In this document: piece after piece, positions 22,457 through 31,964 of the stretch | Layout of the letters: every line of letters begins with the position of its first letter | How positions within the stretch are numbered: position 1 is the stretch's first letter | NCBI RefSeq assembly: GCF_963675965.1 | Contig: NZ_OY780935.1 | Coordinates: 2,158,501 to 2,222,500, forward strand | Direction: 5' to 3' | DNA from: an uncultured Celeribacter sp. | GTDB lineage: Bacteria > Pseudomonadota > Alphaproteobacteria > Rhodobacterales > Rhodobacteraceae | Length of the DNA stretch: 64,000 bases | Made by a program: the position numbers and the translations under genes | The notes under the pieces: model-generated | What the model was told of the DNA's origin: nothing | The model's database searches: none | The model's input: only the letters and a program-made list of their open reading frames with translations

Positions 22457-24993
22457 GCGATACAGACGGCAAGAAAACCCTCGGCATTCGTGGCGGCTCC
22501 GGGTCGGTGAAGCAAAGCTTCTCCCACGGGCGCACGAAGAATGTCGTGGTCGAAACCAAACGGAAACGCGTTGTGGTTCCGAAGCCGGGCCCTTCCAAAT
22601 CCTCCGGGTCCGGTATCGCAAAATCCGCTCTTGGGGATCCCAAGAAGCGTCCCGCAGGCATTTCTGACGCCGAGATGGAGCGCCGGATGAAGGCGCTTGC
22701 GGCGGCGAAAGCTGCTGAGGCGGAAGATGCCAAAAAACGGGCTGCCGAAGAAAAGGCCCGCGAGGAAGAACGCGACCGTCGCCGCCGCGAAGCCGAAGAA
22801 AAGGCCCGCGAGGAAGCAGAGCGTGAAGCCGCGCTCAAGGCCAAGGAAGAAGAAGACGCCCGCGCTGCCCGCGAAGCGGAAGAGGCGAAGAAGCGTGAAG
22901 CAGAAGCCAAGAAAAAACCGGCTGCAGCACCTGCGGCTGCTGCCGAAACGCCCAAGACAGACGATCCGGCAGCGGCTCAGGCTGCACTGCAAAAGCAGCA
23001 AGACCGTGGTGGACGCGCCGCACCCGCGACGCCGCGTGCGCGTGAGCGTGAAGACGAAAACCGCAATGCACGTGGCAAGGGCGGCGGCGACCGTCGTTCC
23101 GGCAAGCTGACCGTGAACCAGGCGCTCTCCGGGCGTGAAGGGGGGCGTCAGCGCTCCATGGCCTCCATGAAACGCAAGCAGGAGCGCATGCGCCAGAAAG
23201 CCATGGGTGGCAACGAACAACGCGAAAAGATCGTGCGTGACGTTCAGGTGCCGGAAACCATCGTGGTCTCCGAACTTGCGAACCGCATGGCCGAACGGGT
23301 GGCCGATGTGGTGAAATCGCTCATGAAAATGGGCATGATGGTCACCCAGAACCAGTCGATCGACGCCGATACCGCTGAACTGATCGTCGAGGAATTTGGC
23401 CACCGTATCCAGCGTGTGTCCGATGCTGACGTGGAGGACGTGATCCAGTCCGTCGAGGATAAGCCGGAAGACCTGAAATCGCGTCCGCCGGTGATCACCA
23501 TCATGGGGCACGTTGACCATGGTAAGACGTCGCTGCTCGACGCGATCCGCAATGCGAACGTGACCTCTGGCGAAGCTGGTGGCATCACCCAGCACATCGG
23601 TGCCTATCAGGTGAAAACCGAAAGCGGAGCGGTGCTGAGCTTCCTCGATACGCCGGGCCACGCGGCCTTTACCTCGATGCGCGCCCGCGGTGCGGATGTG
23701 ACCGATATCGTGGTTCTGGTTGTGGCGGCCGATGATTCGGTCATGCCGCAGACGGTTGAGGCCATCAACCACGCCAAGGCGGCGGGTGTGCCGATGATCA
23801 TTGCGATCAACAAATGCGACAAGCCGGGTGCGGATCCCAACAAGGTGCGTACCGAACTGCTGCAGCATGAGGTGATCGTCGAAGATCTGTCCGGTGACGT
23901 TCAGGATGTGGAAGTCTCCGCCAAGACCGGAATGGGTCTGGATTCGCTGCTGGAAGCCATCGCGCTACAGGCTGAGATCCTCGAATTGAAAGCCAACCCG
24001 GATCGCGCCGCCGAAGGGGCCGTGATCGAGGCGCAACTTGACGTGGGTCGCGGTCCTGTCGCCACCGTTCTGGTGCAGAAAGGGACCCTGAAACGCGGCG
24101 ACGTCTTCGTGGTCGGTGAACAATGGGGTAAGGTCCGTGCGCTTGTGAATGACAAGGGCGACCGCGTCGAAGAGGCCGGGCCTTCCGTTCCCGTCGAGGT
24201 GCTCGGTCTGCATGGCACGCCCGAAGCCGGGGACGTTCTGAACGTCGTCGACACCGAGGCACAGGCCCGTGAGATTGCCGAATACCGCGAACAGGCGGCC
24301 AAGGACAAACGCGCTGCTGCGGGTGCCGCGACCACGCTCGATCAGCTGCTGGCGAAAGCCAAGGCAGACGAAAACGTGGCGGAGCTGCCGATTGTGGTGA
24401 AAGCCGACGTGCAAGGCTCTGCCGAGGCCATCGTTCAGGCGATGGAAAAGATCGGCAACGACGAGGTGCGCGTGCGGGTTCTGCACTACGGTGTGGGCGC
24501 GATCACGGAAACCGACATTGGTCTGGCGGAAGCCTCCGGTGCGCCGGTTATCGGCTTTAACGTGCGTGCCAACGCACCGGCACGCAATGCGGCCAACCAG
24601 AAGGGTGTGGAAATCCGGTACTATTCGGTCATCTACGACCTTGTGGACGATGTGAAGGCGGCGGCTTCTGGCCTGTTGTCTGCGGAGATCCGTGAACACT
24701 TCATCGGCTATGCCGAGATCAAGGACGTGTTCAAAGTGTCCGGCGTCGGCAAAGTGGCTGGGTGTCTCGTCACCGAGGGCATCGCCCGCCGCTCTGCAGG
24801 TGTACGCCTGCTGCGCGACGATGTGGTGATCCACGAAGGCACGCTGAAAACGCTCAAGCGTTACAAGGACGAGGTCAAGGAAGTGCAGTCCGGTCAGGAA
24901 TGCGGCATGGCCTTTGAAAACTACGACGACATTCGCCCTGGCGATGTCATCGAGATTTTCGAACGCGAAGAAGTGGCGCGGAACCTCGAGTAA
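22453..24993 (+). CDS. infB: Translation initiation factor IF-2
   Basis: GTPase that brings initiator fMet-tRNA to the ribosome. 846 residues. A short N-terminal part is followed by a long Lys/Glu/Arg/Ala-rich linker (~75-205, with coiled-coil-like repeats of AEEKAREE type), then the IF2-N region (~255-335). The G domain has GHVDHGKT (~351), DTPGHAAF (~398) and NKCD (~452); domains II-IV follow (for example VKADVQGSAEAIVQAM near 650 and SGQECGMAFENYDDIRPGDV near the end). Coupled to ylxR and closed by a terminator at 25025. Confidence 0.98.
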   Translation: MSDTDGKKTLGIRGGSGSVKQSFSHGRTKNVVVETKRKRVVVPKPGPSKSSGSGIAKSALGDPKKRPAGISDAEMERRMKALAAAKAAEAEDAKKRAAEEKAREEERDRRRREAEEKAREEAEREAALKAKEEEDARAAREAEEAKKREAEAKKKPAAAPAAAAETPKTDDPAAAQAALQKQQDRGGRAAPATPRAREREDENRNARGKGGGDRRSGKLTVNQALSGREGGRQRSMASMKRKQERMRQKAMGGNEQREKIVRDVQVPETIVVSELANRMAERVADVVKSLMKMGMMVTQNQSIDADTAELIVEEFGHRIQRVSDADVEDVIQSVEDKPEDLKSRPPVITIMGHVDHGKTSLLDAIRNANVTSGEAGGITQHIGAYQVKTESGAVLSFLDTPGHAAFTSMRARGADVTDIVVLVVAADDSVMPQTVEAINHAKAAGVPMIIAINKCDKPGADPNKVRTELLQHEVIVEDLSGDVQDVEVSAKTGMGLDSLLEAIALQAEILELKANPDRAAEGAVIEAQLDVGRGPVATVLVQKGTLKRGDVFVVGEQWGKVRALVNDKGDRVEEAGPSVPVEVLGLHGTPEAGDVLNVVDTEAQAREIAEYREQAAKDKRAAAGAATTLDQLLAKAKADENVAELPIVVKADVQGSAEAIVQAMEKIGNDEVRVRVLHYGVGAITETDIGLAEASGAPVIGFNVRANAPARNAANQKGVEIRYYSVIYDLVDDVKAAASGLLSAEIREHFIGYAEIKDVFKVSGVGKVAGCLVTEGIARRSAGVRLLRDDVVIHEGTLKTLKRYKDEVKEVQSGQECGMAFENYDDIRPGDVIEIFEREEVARNLE

Positions 24994-25024
24994 GAGGTCA
25001 CGCGACAGCGACAGATCAAAATAC

Positions 25025-25056
25025 AAAAGGCGCGCTGGGATGGCGCGCCTTTTTTG
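25025..25056. terminator. Terminator between infB and the small convergent gene
   Basis: AAAAGGCGCGC (25025-25035) pairs with GCGCGCCTTTT (25043-25053), followed by T residues; A residues on the other flank let it work on both strands. It ends infB (plus) and the 46-residue gene (minus). Confidence 0.9.
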
Positions 25057-25085
25057 CATGTCTGATCGGAAAGCGGGTCTGTCGC

Positions 25086-25226
25086 TTAGGCGACTTTCTT
25101 GTAGGAGACCGGCAGACCGGAAAAGGTCTTGTCGCCGACGCGCACGACAATTCTGCCATTCTCGCCTTCGCCCACATAGTGTCCCTGAACAGAGATGTAT
25201 TTTCCGAGTGTGATGGAACGCATCAT
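25086..25226 (-). CDS. Small conserved-looking protein of 46 residues
   Basis: A short gene on the minus strand between infB and mutT. It encodes 46 residues beginning MMRSITLGKYISVQGHYVGE and continuing with GRIVVRVGDKTFSGLPVSYK to a basic end. Alternating hydrophobic positions suggest a small beta-rich fold. Support for its reality: clean codon use, an ATG ATG start, a stop just before a bidirectional terminator, and no other gene in this gap. I recall similar tiny proteins in Rhodobacteraceae but cannot name a function. The upstream GGGGG is a weak ribosome-binding site, and either Met could be the start. Confidence 0.65.
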   Translation of the reverse strand: MMRSITLGKYISVQGHYVGEGENGRIVVRVGDKTFSGLPVSYKKVA

Positions 25227-25417
25227 GTTTTTGCCCCCGTAATATCGTCAATGTGCACAAAGGTTACCGCAAACATGGCCCAAAAACATTTGGAAATTTT
25301 AGGCGCGCGCGTAATTTTCGCAAAAATTTTATGCAAAATCGGATATTTTATTGTGAAATTAATAATTTCTGAACGAACGGTTTTGCGGGCTGGTGGCGGC
25401 CTCGGCGGCTGCCGGGT

Positions 25418-25816
25418 TCACAGCAGATCGCGCAGAATCGGGATCAGCGGTACATCCGCAGGCGGCATCGGATAGTCGCGCAGATCCCGGGCGGCGACCC
25501 ATTTTAACACCTGACCCTCGCGCGGTTGCGGAATGCCATTCCATTTGCGACAGGCGAACAGCGGCATCATCAGGTGAAAATCGTCGTAGCTGTGCGAGGC
25601 AAATGTCAGCGGCGCCAAGCAGGAGTTCCAGGTTTCAATGCCCAGTTCTTCATGCAGCTCGCGCACCAGTGCGGCCTCCGGAGTTTCGCCCGGTTCGATC
25701 TTGCCGCCGGGGAATTCCCAGAGGCCAGCCATGGATTTGCCCTCAGGGCGCTGTGCCAGCAGCACGCGCCCTTCCGGGTCAATCAATGCGACAGCGGAAA
25801 CCAGAACAATCTTCAC
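25418..25816 (-). CDS. mutT: 8-oxo-dGTP diphosphatase MutT (Nudix hydrolase)
   Basis: Removes oxidised GTP/dGTP from the nucleotide pool. 132 residues, MutT length. The Nudix box is complete: GGKIEPGETPEAALVRELHE followed by ELGI (~36-59). SAVALIDPEGRVLLAQRPEG near the start is typical. It starts with GTG at 25816, which overlaps the argJ stop by 4 nt (GTGA), so it is co-translated with argJ. This argJ-mutT coupling is common in alphaproteobacteria. Confidence 0.93.
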   Translation of the reverse strand: MKIVLVSAVALIDPEGRVLLAQRPEGKSMAGLWEFPGGKIEPGETPEAALVRELHEELGIETWNSCLAPLTFASHSYDDFHLMMPLFACRKWNGIPQPREGQVLKWVAARDLRDYPMPPADVPLIPILRDLL

Positions 25817-27060
25817 GACCGATAGTCCGCGTTGATGGAAATATAGCCGTGGGTGAGGTCGCAGGACCAGACAGTCGCCTTGCCGTTGTCCAGCCCGAGA
25901 TCGACGCGAATGGTGATTTCGTCGTTCTTCATATAGGCGGCGCCAGCGTCTTCGGAATAAGAGGGGGCGACCCAACCGTTTTCAGCGACAAGGATATCGC
26001 CGAACCAGATGGTCAGCCGGTCGCGTTCGGCGCGTTCGCCGGCCTTGCCGACGGCCATCACGATCCGGCCCCAGTTGGGATCTTCGCCCGCAACCGCAGT
26101 TTTGACGAGCGGGGAATTGGCGATCGCCATGGCGACGCGGTGCGCGGGACCGTCTGCATTGGCGCCGGTGACCTGCACCTCGATCAGTTTGGTGGCACCT
26201 TCGCCGTCGCGCGCGATCTGGATCGCGAGATCTTGCATCACGGCATGGAGCGCATCACGGAACGGGCGCACGCGGGGGTCGGCGAAATCGGTGATCGGAT
26301 CCATGTCGGCTTTGCCGGTGGCCGCCACAAGCACCGTGTCAGAGGTCGAGGTGTCGCCATCCACGGTGACACAGTTGAAAGTCTTGGCATTGTCGAGCCA
26401 CAGGCATTGCTGCAGCACATCGCGGCTGATCGCGACATCGGTGAAGATGTAGCACAGCATGGTCGCCATATCGGGCGCGATCATGCCAGAGCCTTTGGCA
26501 AAGCCCGCGATTGTCACGTCGGTCCCGTCGAGCGCGGCGGTTTGCGTCGCGCCTTTCGGGAAGGTGTCCGTGGTCATGATGGCGCGGGCCGCGCCCTCCA
26601 TCGCATCGGGGGAAAGCGCGGCCTTGAGATCCGCGATCTTGGCCGTGATCCGTTCCCATTTGATCGGTTCGCCGATCACGCCGGTTGACGCGGTGAAGAC
26701 CCGTTGTTGATCGATTTCCAGTTCGTCGGCAACGGCCTGGGTAATCTTAGCGACAGAGTCAAAGCCGCTTTTCCCGGTGAAGGCATTGGAGTTGCCCGAA
26801 TTCACGAGAATGGCAGCCTTGCCGGGCAGATCCAGACCGATCTTGTCCTGACAGTCCAGCACGGCGGCGGACCGGGTGGAAGAACGTGTAAAGACGCCAG
26901 CCATGGTCGCCCCCTCGCACAGCTCTGCCAGCATCACATCGGTGCGGCCGCTGTAGCGCACACCGGCTTCGAGCGCGGCAAAGCGCACGCCGTCAATGGC
27001 GGGAAGCTGGGGAAAGCCCGCTTTCGGGGCGAGAGGGGAAACGTGGTCGATCTTGGCCAT
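25813..27060 (-). CDS. argJ: Bifunctional ornithine acetyltransferase / N-acetylglutamate synthase
   Basis: Moves the acetyl group from N-acetylornithine to glutamate in arginine synthesis and, in bifunctional forms, also uses acetyl-CoA. 415 residues, full length. The self-cleavage site is SGMIAPDMATMLCYIFTD (~187-204), where the second Thr (ATM) becomes the N-terminal nucleophile of the beta chain. Other family blocks: AILVNSGNSNAFTGKSGF (~84-101), STGVIGEPI (~126-134) and EDPNWGRIVMAVGKAG near 325. Located downstream of the parvulin gene, 30 bp apart. Confidence 0.97.
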   Translation of the reverse strand: MAKIDHVSPLAPKAGFPQLPAIDGVRFAALEAGVRYSGRTDVMLAELCEGATMAGVFTRSSTRSAAVLDCQDKIGLDLPGKAAILVNSGNSNAFTGKSGFDSVAKITQAVADELEIDQQRVFTASTGVIGEPIKWERITAKIADLKAALSPDAMEGAARAIMTTDTFPKGATQTAALDGTDVTIAGFAKGSGMIAPDMATMLCYIFTDVAISRDVLQQCLWLDNAKTFNCVTVDGDTSTSDTVLVAATGKADMDPITDFADPRVRPFRDALHAVMQDLAIQIARDGEGATKLIEVQVTGANADGPAHRVAMAIANSPLVKTAVAGEDPNWGRIVMAVGKAGERAERDRLTIWFGDILVAENGWVAPSYSEDAGAAYMKNDEITIRVDLGLDNGKATVWSCDLTHGYISINADYRS

Positions 27061-27090
27061 AGCCGGCGTCCTTCGCGTTGCGCGTGGTGA

Positions 27091-27933
27091 TTACTTTTCG
27101 AGAAGTTCATCCATGCGCATGGCGGCAGCGTCAATACCCTCAGTGCGTTCAACCGTCGCATCTGCCTCCAAACTTTCAAGTTTGGTGCGAATGGCCTCGT
27201 CCTGAATCTCTGCCGAGAGTTCGTCCTTAAGAGAGTCAAGAGACGGCGCCTCGGACATGCGGGTCTGGATCAGGTTGATCACATGCCAGCCGAATTGGGT
27301 TTGGACCGGATCGGAAATGTCACCATCTTCCATTGCGACGACAGCCTCTTCAAACGGGGCAACCATCATGCCGGTGGTGAACCAGCCCAGATCGCCGCCA
27401 TTCGGACCGGAGGGGCCGGTGGATTTTTCTTTCGCCAACTCGGCGAAATCGGCACCATCCTTGAGGTCCTGCACCAGCTCCTTGGCTTCGTCTTCGGTTT
27501 CCACAAGGATGTGGGCCGCATGGAATTCCTGAGCCGGTTCAAAATCTGCGATCTTCGCTTCATAGGCCGTTTGCAGGGCCTCATCGGTGACAGCCGCCTG
27601 TGCGATGTCGTCCAGCGTTGTGCCCGCGATCACCATGCGGGTTTCGTTTTCGATCTGGTATTGCAGGGCCATATCCGGTTCGCCTGCGGCCTGTTTCAGC
27701 AATTCCTGCTGGACAAGCTGGTTCACGATGCCATCAAAAAGCTGTGCATCGTCGAGACTCTGGTACTGCGGCGGCAGTGTTTTGCGCGCGGCAATGACAT
27801 TCCCCAACGTAATCTCGGTGCCGTTGACCGTCGCAATCACGGTTTCGGCTGTCATATCTTCGGCGAAAACCGGGGTTGCAGCGAAAAACGCGGCGGTCAT
27901 GAGGGCTGCTGCGCTGGAAAAACGGTAATTCAT
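27091..27933 (-). CDS. Periplasmic peptidyl-prolyl cis-trans isomerase, parvulin (PpiC/SurA type)
   Basis: Folding helper for exported proteins. 280 residues. Residues 1-24 form a Sec signal peptide (likely cleavage after VFA). A helical chaperone-like region runs from ~35-130. The parvulin domain is at ~137-235: HAAHILVETEDEAKELVQDL, then DFAELAKEKSTGPSGPNGGD, LGWF and QFGWHVINL. Start ATG 27933 with AGGAAGG 9 nt upstream. Divergent from secA with 181 bp between them, which fits a joint role in protein export. Confidence 0.93.
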   Translation of the reverse strand: MNYRFSSAAALMTAAFFAATPVFAEDMTAETVIATVNGTEITLGNVIAARKTLPPQYQSLDDAQLFDGIVNQLVQQELLKQAAGEPDMALQYQIENETRMVIAGTTLDDIAQAAVTDEALQTAYEAKIADFEPAQEFHAAHILVETEDEAKELVQDLKDGADFAELAKEKSTGPSGPNGGDLGWFTTGMMVAPFEEAVVAMEDGDISDPVQTQFGWHVINLIQTRMSEAPSLDSLKDELSAEIQDEAIRTKLESLEADATVERTEGIDAAAMRMDELLEK

Positions 27934-28114
27934 CGAGAAAATCCTTCCTGTCGGCTCCATATCGGGGCGCGACGTTGACAGTGTTGGTGTGGCCCCTTAC
28001 ATCGCTTGAGGTCACTGAAGAGGAGCCTTTACGCCTAGTATCTATGGGGTGAAAGGCAGTGGGGCAATCCCTCCTCTCACACGATCCTGTCAGGACGCAT
28101 CGAGCGGAGAGAAT

Positions 28115-30817
28115 ATGCTGGGCATCGGTACACTCGCAAAAAAGGTTTTCGGGACTCCTAATGACCGCAAGGTTAAGGCGACCCGGCCGATTGTGGCGAA
28201 AATTAATGCACTGGAGCCGGAGTTCGAAAAACTCGATGACGCCGGGCTGATCGCCAAGACTGAAGAATTCAAGAAACGCGTTGCCGAGGGCGAAAGCCTG
28301 GACGCGCTTTTGCCGGAGGCTTTCGCGAACTGTCGCGAGGCGGCCCGCCGCGCGCTGGGGCTTCGCGCCTTTGATACGCAGCTGATGGGTGGGATCTTTC
28401 TGCATCAGGGCAATATCGCAGAGATGAAAACCGGTGAGGGTAAGACGTTGGTCGCCACCTTCCCCTCCTACCTGAACGCGCTGAGCGGCAAGGGCGTGCA
28501 CGTTGTGACGGTCAACGAATACCTTGCCACCCGCGACGCGGACTGGATGGCCAAAGTGTTCGAGACGCTGGGTATGACCTGTGCGGCGATCTATTCCAAC
28601 CAGCCCGAGGACGAAAAACGCGCAGCCTATGCCAGCGACGTGACCTATGCCACGAACAATGAGCTGGGCTTTGACTATCTGCGCGACAACATGAAGTCAG
28701 AGCTGAAAGATATGGTTCAGCGCGGCCACAATTTTGCGATTGTTGACGAGGTCGACTCGATCCTGATCGATGAAGCCCGGACACCGCTGATCATTTCCGG
28801 TCCGTCTGATGACCGCTCCGAGCTTTACATGACCATCGATAAGCTGATCCCGGAGCTGACCGAAGAACACTATGAGATCGATGAAAAGTCCCGCCAGGTG
28901 ACTTTTACCGAGGAAGGCAACGAATTCCTCGAACAGCGTCTGCATCAGGCCGGTCTGCTTGAAGAAGGGCAGACGCTCTACGATCCGGAAAGCACCACGA
29001 TCGTGCACCACGTCAACCAGGGCCTGCGCGCGCATAAGCTGTTCCAGAACGGCGTGCATTACATCGTGCGCAACGGTGAGGTGGCCCTGATCGACGAATT
29101 CACCGGACGCATGATGTCGGGGCGACGTCTGTCTGAAGGTCTGCACCAGGCGATCGAAGCCAAGGAAGGCGTTGAGATCAAGCCCGAGAACATCACTATG
29201 GCTTCGGTGACCTTCCAGAACTATTTCCGTCTCTATGAGAAGTTGTCCGGCATGACCGGGACTGCGGTGACGGAAGCCGAAGAATTCATGGAGATCTACA
29301 AGCTCGGCGTGGTCGAAGTGCCGACCAACCGTCCGATTGCGCGGATCGACGAACATGACCGCGTGTATCGCACCGAAGAAGAGAAACTGGCGGCTGTGGT
29401 CGAATCGATCAAGGAAGCCCATGAAAAAGGTCAGCCGGTTCTGGTCGGGACCACCTCGATTGAGAAGTCCGAAGAGCTGTCCCAGCTTCTGACCCGTGAA
29501 GGCGTGAAGCACAATGTGCTCAACGCGCGCCATCACGAACAAGAGGCGCAGATCGTGGCCGACGCCGGGAAATACGGTGCGGTGACCATCGCGACCAACA
29601 TGGCCGGCCGCGGCACCGACATCAAACTCGGCGGCAATGTCGAAATGAAGGTGATGGAAGCCATCGCGGCCAATCCGGATGCGGAGCCCGACGAAATCCG
29701 GGCCCGGATCGAGGCGGAGCATGCCGAAGAAGAAAAGCGCGTGCTGGAAGCTGGCGGGCTTTATGTGCTGGCCACGGAACGTCACGAATCGCGTCGGATC
29801 GACAACCAGTTGCGTGGTCGTTCGGGCCGTCAGGGGGACCCGGGGCGGTCTTTGTTCTTCCTGTCGCTGGAAGATGACCTGATGCGGATTTTCGGCTCGG
29901 ACCGGCTCGACAAGATGCTGTCTTCTCTGGGCATGGAAAAGGGCGAGGCCATCGTCCACCCCTGGGTCAACAAATCGCTTGAGAAAGCGCAGGCCAAGGT
30001 GGAAGGCCGCAATTTCGACATCCGCAAACAATTGCTGAAATTCGACGATGTGATGAATGATCAGCGGAAAGTGGTCTTTTCGCAGCGCCGCGACATCATG
30101 GAGTCGGAAAACGTCAACGAAATCGTATCGGACATGCGTCACGAGGTTGTTGAAGATCTCGTGGAGGCCGCGATTCCGCCGAAATCCTATCCGGATCAGT
30201 GGAATGTCGAAAAGCTGCATGACTCTGTTCTGGAAACGCTCAACATGGATCTGCCGGTCGCGGAATGGGCCGAGGAAGAGGGTGTGGACGATGAGGACAT
30301 CATTGAACGCATCAGCGATGCCTCTGACGCCCTGATGGCGGAAAAGGCCGAGGCCTTTGGCGATGAGCAAATGCGTCAGATCGAAAAGCAATTCCTGCTC
30401 AACACGATCGATGCGAAATGGCGCGAACACCTGCTGACACTGGAGCACCTGCGCTCTGTGGTCGGTTTCCGTGGCTATGCGCAGCGCGATCCGCTGAACG
30501 AATACAAGAACGAAAGCTTCCAGCTTTTCGAATCCATGCTCGACAGCCTGCGTACCGAAGTCACGCAGAAGCTGACCCGCGTGCGCCCGATGACCGAAGA
30601 AGAGCGCAACGCAATGCTGCAACAGATGATGCAACAGCAGGCAGCGGCTGCCGCGGCTGCGCAACCGCAGATCCCTGGCGAGCCGGAAGAAGGTCATCCG
30701 AACGCCGTTCCGGGGTTTGACGAGAACGATCCATCGACCTGGAGCAACCCGGGGCGCAATGATCTGTGTCCCTGTGGGTCGGGCAAGAAGTTCAAACACT
30801 GTCACGGCGCCGTTTAA
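28115..30817 (+). CDS. secA: Preprotein translocase ATPase SecA
   Basis: Motor that pushes unfolded preproteins through SecYEG. 900 residues. Walker A is MKTGEGKT (~103-110), the DEAD-like box is VDEVDSILIDEARTPLIISG (~211-230), and the second nucleotide-binding fold has MAGRGTDIKLGGN (~496) and RGRSGRQGDPGRSLFFLSLE (~570). The C-terminus carries the SEC-C zinc motif (CPCGSGKKFKHCHG) that binds SecB and phospholipid. Start ATG 28115 follows GGAGAGAAT. Terminator at 30842. Confidence 0.98.
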   Translation: MLGIGTLAKKVFGTPNDRKVKATRPIVAKINALEPEFEKLDDAGLIAKTEEFKKRVAEGESLDALLPEAFANCREAARRALGLRAFDTQLMGGIFLHQGNIAEMKTGEGKTLVATFPSYLNALSGKGVHVVTVNEYLATRDADWMAKVFETLGMTCAAIYSNQPEDEKRAAYASDVTYATNNELGFDYLRDNMKSELKDMVQRGHNFAIVDEVDSILIDEARTPLIISGPSDDRSELYMTIDKLIPELTEEHYEIDEKSRQVTFTEEGNEFLEQRLHQAGLLEEGQTLYDPESTTIVHHVNQGLRAHKLFQNGVHYIVRNGEVALIDEFTGRMMSGRRLSEGLHQAIEAKEGVEIKPENITMASVTFQNYFRLYEKLSGMTGTAVTEAEEFMEIYKLGVVEVPTNRPIARIDEHDRVYRTEEEKLAAVVESIKEAHEKGQPVLVGTTSIEKSEELSQLLTREGVKHNVLNARHHEQEAQIVADAGKYGAVTIATNMAGRGTDIKLGGNVEMKVMEAIAANPDAEPDEIRARIEAEHAEEEKRVLEAGGLYVLATERHESRRIDNQLRGRSGRQGDPGRSLFFLSLEDDLMRIFGSDRLDKMLSSLGMEKGEAIVHPWVNKSLEKAQAKVEGRNFDIRKQLLKFDDVMNDQRKVVFSQRRDIMESENVNEIVSDMRHEVVEDLVEAAIPPKSYPDQWNVEKLHDSVLETLNMDLPVAEWAEEEGVDDEDIIERISDASDALMAEKAEAFGDEQMRQIEKQFLLNTIDAKWREHLLTLEHLRSVVGFRGYAQRDPLNEYKNESFQLFESMLDSLRTEVTQKLTRVRPMTEEERNAMLQQMMQQQAAAAAAAQPQIPGEPEEGHPNAVPGFDENDPSTWSNPGRNDLCPCGSGKKFKHCHGAV

Positions 30818-30841
30818 GCCCCTTTTGCAGTCGAACATTTA

Positions 30842-30878
30842 GAGACCGCCGCGCTTTGTAAACGCGGCGGTCACTTTT
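30842..30878 (+). terminator. Rho-independent terminator after secA
   Basis: GACCGCCGCG (30842-30851) pairs perfectly with CGCGGCGGTC (30861-30870), followed by ACTTTTTT. Confidence 0.92.
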
Positions 30879-30967
30879 TTGCCGCAAGCTTTCCCAACTG
30901 TGATCACCCTTGTCGCATACGGTGAGGGCAAGCTTGGTTGTTTTGGGGGCCGGATTGGGGGAATGTC

Positions 30968-31921
30968 ATGCTTTCACGCCGAAGAATGATTGCAGCCATT
31001 TCGTCCATGACGATTTTCTACGCTGCCGGATATATTATGGATGTCGGCGGGGCTTTGCAGGCCTGGAGCCGGCCACAGCCTGCCCCTGCGCCAGTTCAGG
31101 AAACCATCGCCCACGCGCTTGAGGAAATCCCGCAAACAGCGCAACCGCAGGTCCCGCTGGTCACGCAGGATCTGCTGCCGCAGACACCCAGGATGGCTGC
31201 GGCTGAGACAGCGGTCGCCCCGGATGAAACAGATGCGCCGTCAGCCACGGACTGCCCTTTGAATTTCACGGCCATTCCTCAGGCCGAAGCGATGGTTGAC
31301 CTGTCGCTGCAGGCGCCCTGTGCCGCAGGGGAAACCGCGATCCTGACGCATGAGGGCGTGTCTTTTGCGGTGACGCTCGATGCCGATGGACGGGCAGATC
31401 TGGCCATGCCCGCGCTCGCGAAAGAGGCCCATTTCGAAGCGCAGCTTGCTTCGGGTGAGACCGTCGATGCGGCAGCATCGGTTTTTACCGCAGATGGCTA
31501 TGATCGGGTTGCGCTGATCTGGGACGGTCCGGCGGGGATTGAGCTGCACGCGTTCGAGAATGGCGCTGGATTTGCCGACGCTGGCCATATCTGGAGCGGT
31601 GCCACAGCCGATCCTGCGACGGCGAAGCAGGGATTCCTGACCACGCTGGGGCAGGCACCGACGCCGCAGTTCCAGCGGGTGCAGATCTATTCCTCGCCAA
31701 TCGACTGGGCAGATGACACCCGGCGTGTGGCCTTAATGGTCGAGGCGGAGGTCACGCAGGACACCTGCGGGCAGATTTTGCAGGGTACGACGATGGAGTT
31801 TGCCCCCTATGCGCCGCCGGTTGTAGAGTCCTTCTTTGTCGACATGCCCGATTGTGATGCCTTGGGCGGCTTTATCCAGTTGAAAAACATGATTCCAGAG
31901 CTGACAATTGCCGCCAATTGA
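30968..31921 (+). CDS. Predicted membrane-anchored periplasmic protein, function unknown
   Basis: 317 residues. The start MLSRRRMIAAISSMTIFYAA combines a twin-Arg-like basic stretch with a hydrophobic segment (~7-28), so it is either an exported protein or anchored by its N-terminus. A Pro/Ala-rich linker (~38-90) leads to a soluble domain with four cysteines (in DCPLNF, APCAAG, DTCGQ and PDCDA) that could form two disulfides in the periplasm. No known catalytic motif. The next gene, a PstS-OmpA protein, begins 43 bp later in the same direction, so an operon with an envelope role is likely. I do not recognise the family. Confidence 0.8.
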   Translation: MLSRRRMIAAISSMTIFYAAGYIMDVGGALQAWSRPQPAPAPVQETIAHALEEIPQTAQPQVPLVTQDLLPQTPRMAAAETAVAPDETDAPSATDCPLNFTAIPQAEAMVDLSLQAPCAAGETAILTHEGVSFAVTLDADGRADLAMPALAKEAHFEAQLASGETVDAAASVFTADGYDRVALIWDGPAGIELHAFENGAGFADAGHIWSGATADPATAKQGFLTTLGQAPTPQFQRVQIYSSPIDWADDTRRVALMVEAEVTQDTCGQILQGTTMEFAPYAPPVVESFFVDMPDCDALGGFIQLKNMIPELTIAAN

Positions 31922-31964
31922 AGATGTGGGTTTTCGGCCCGGCTCAACGGAAGGTTCAGCGCTG

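Noticed and set aside
28697..30838. 713-codon frame antisense to secA
   Set aside because: Mirror frame of a highly conserved gene in GC-rich DNA; no family motifs.
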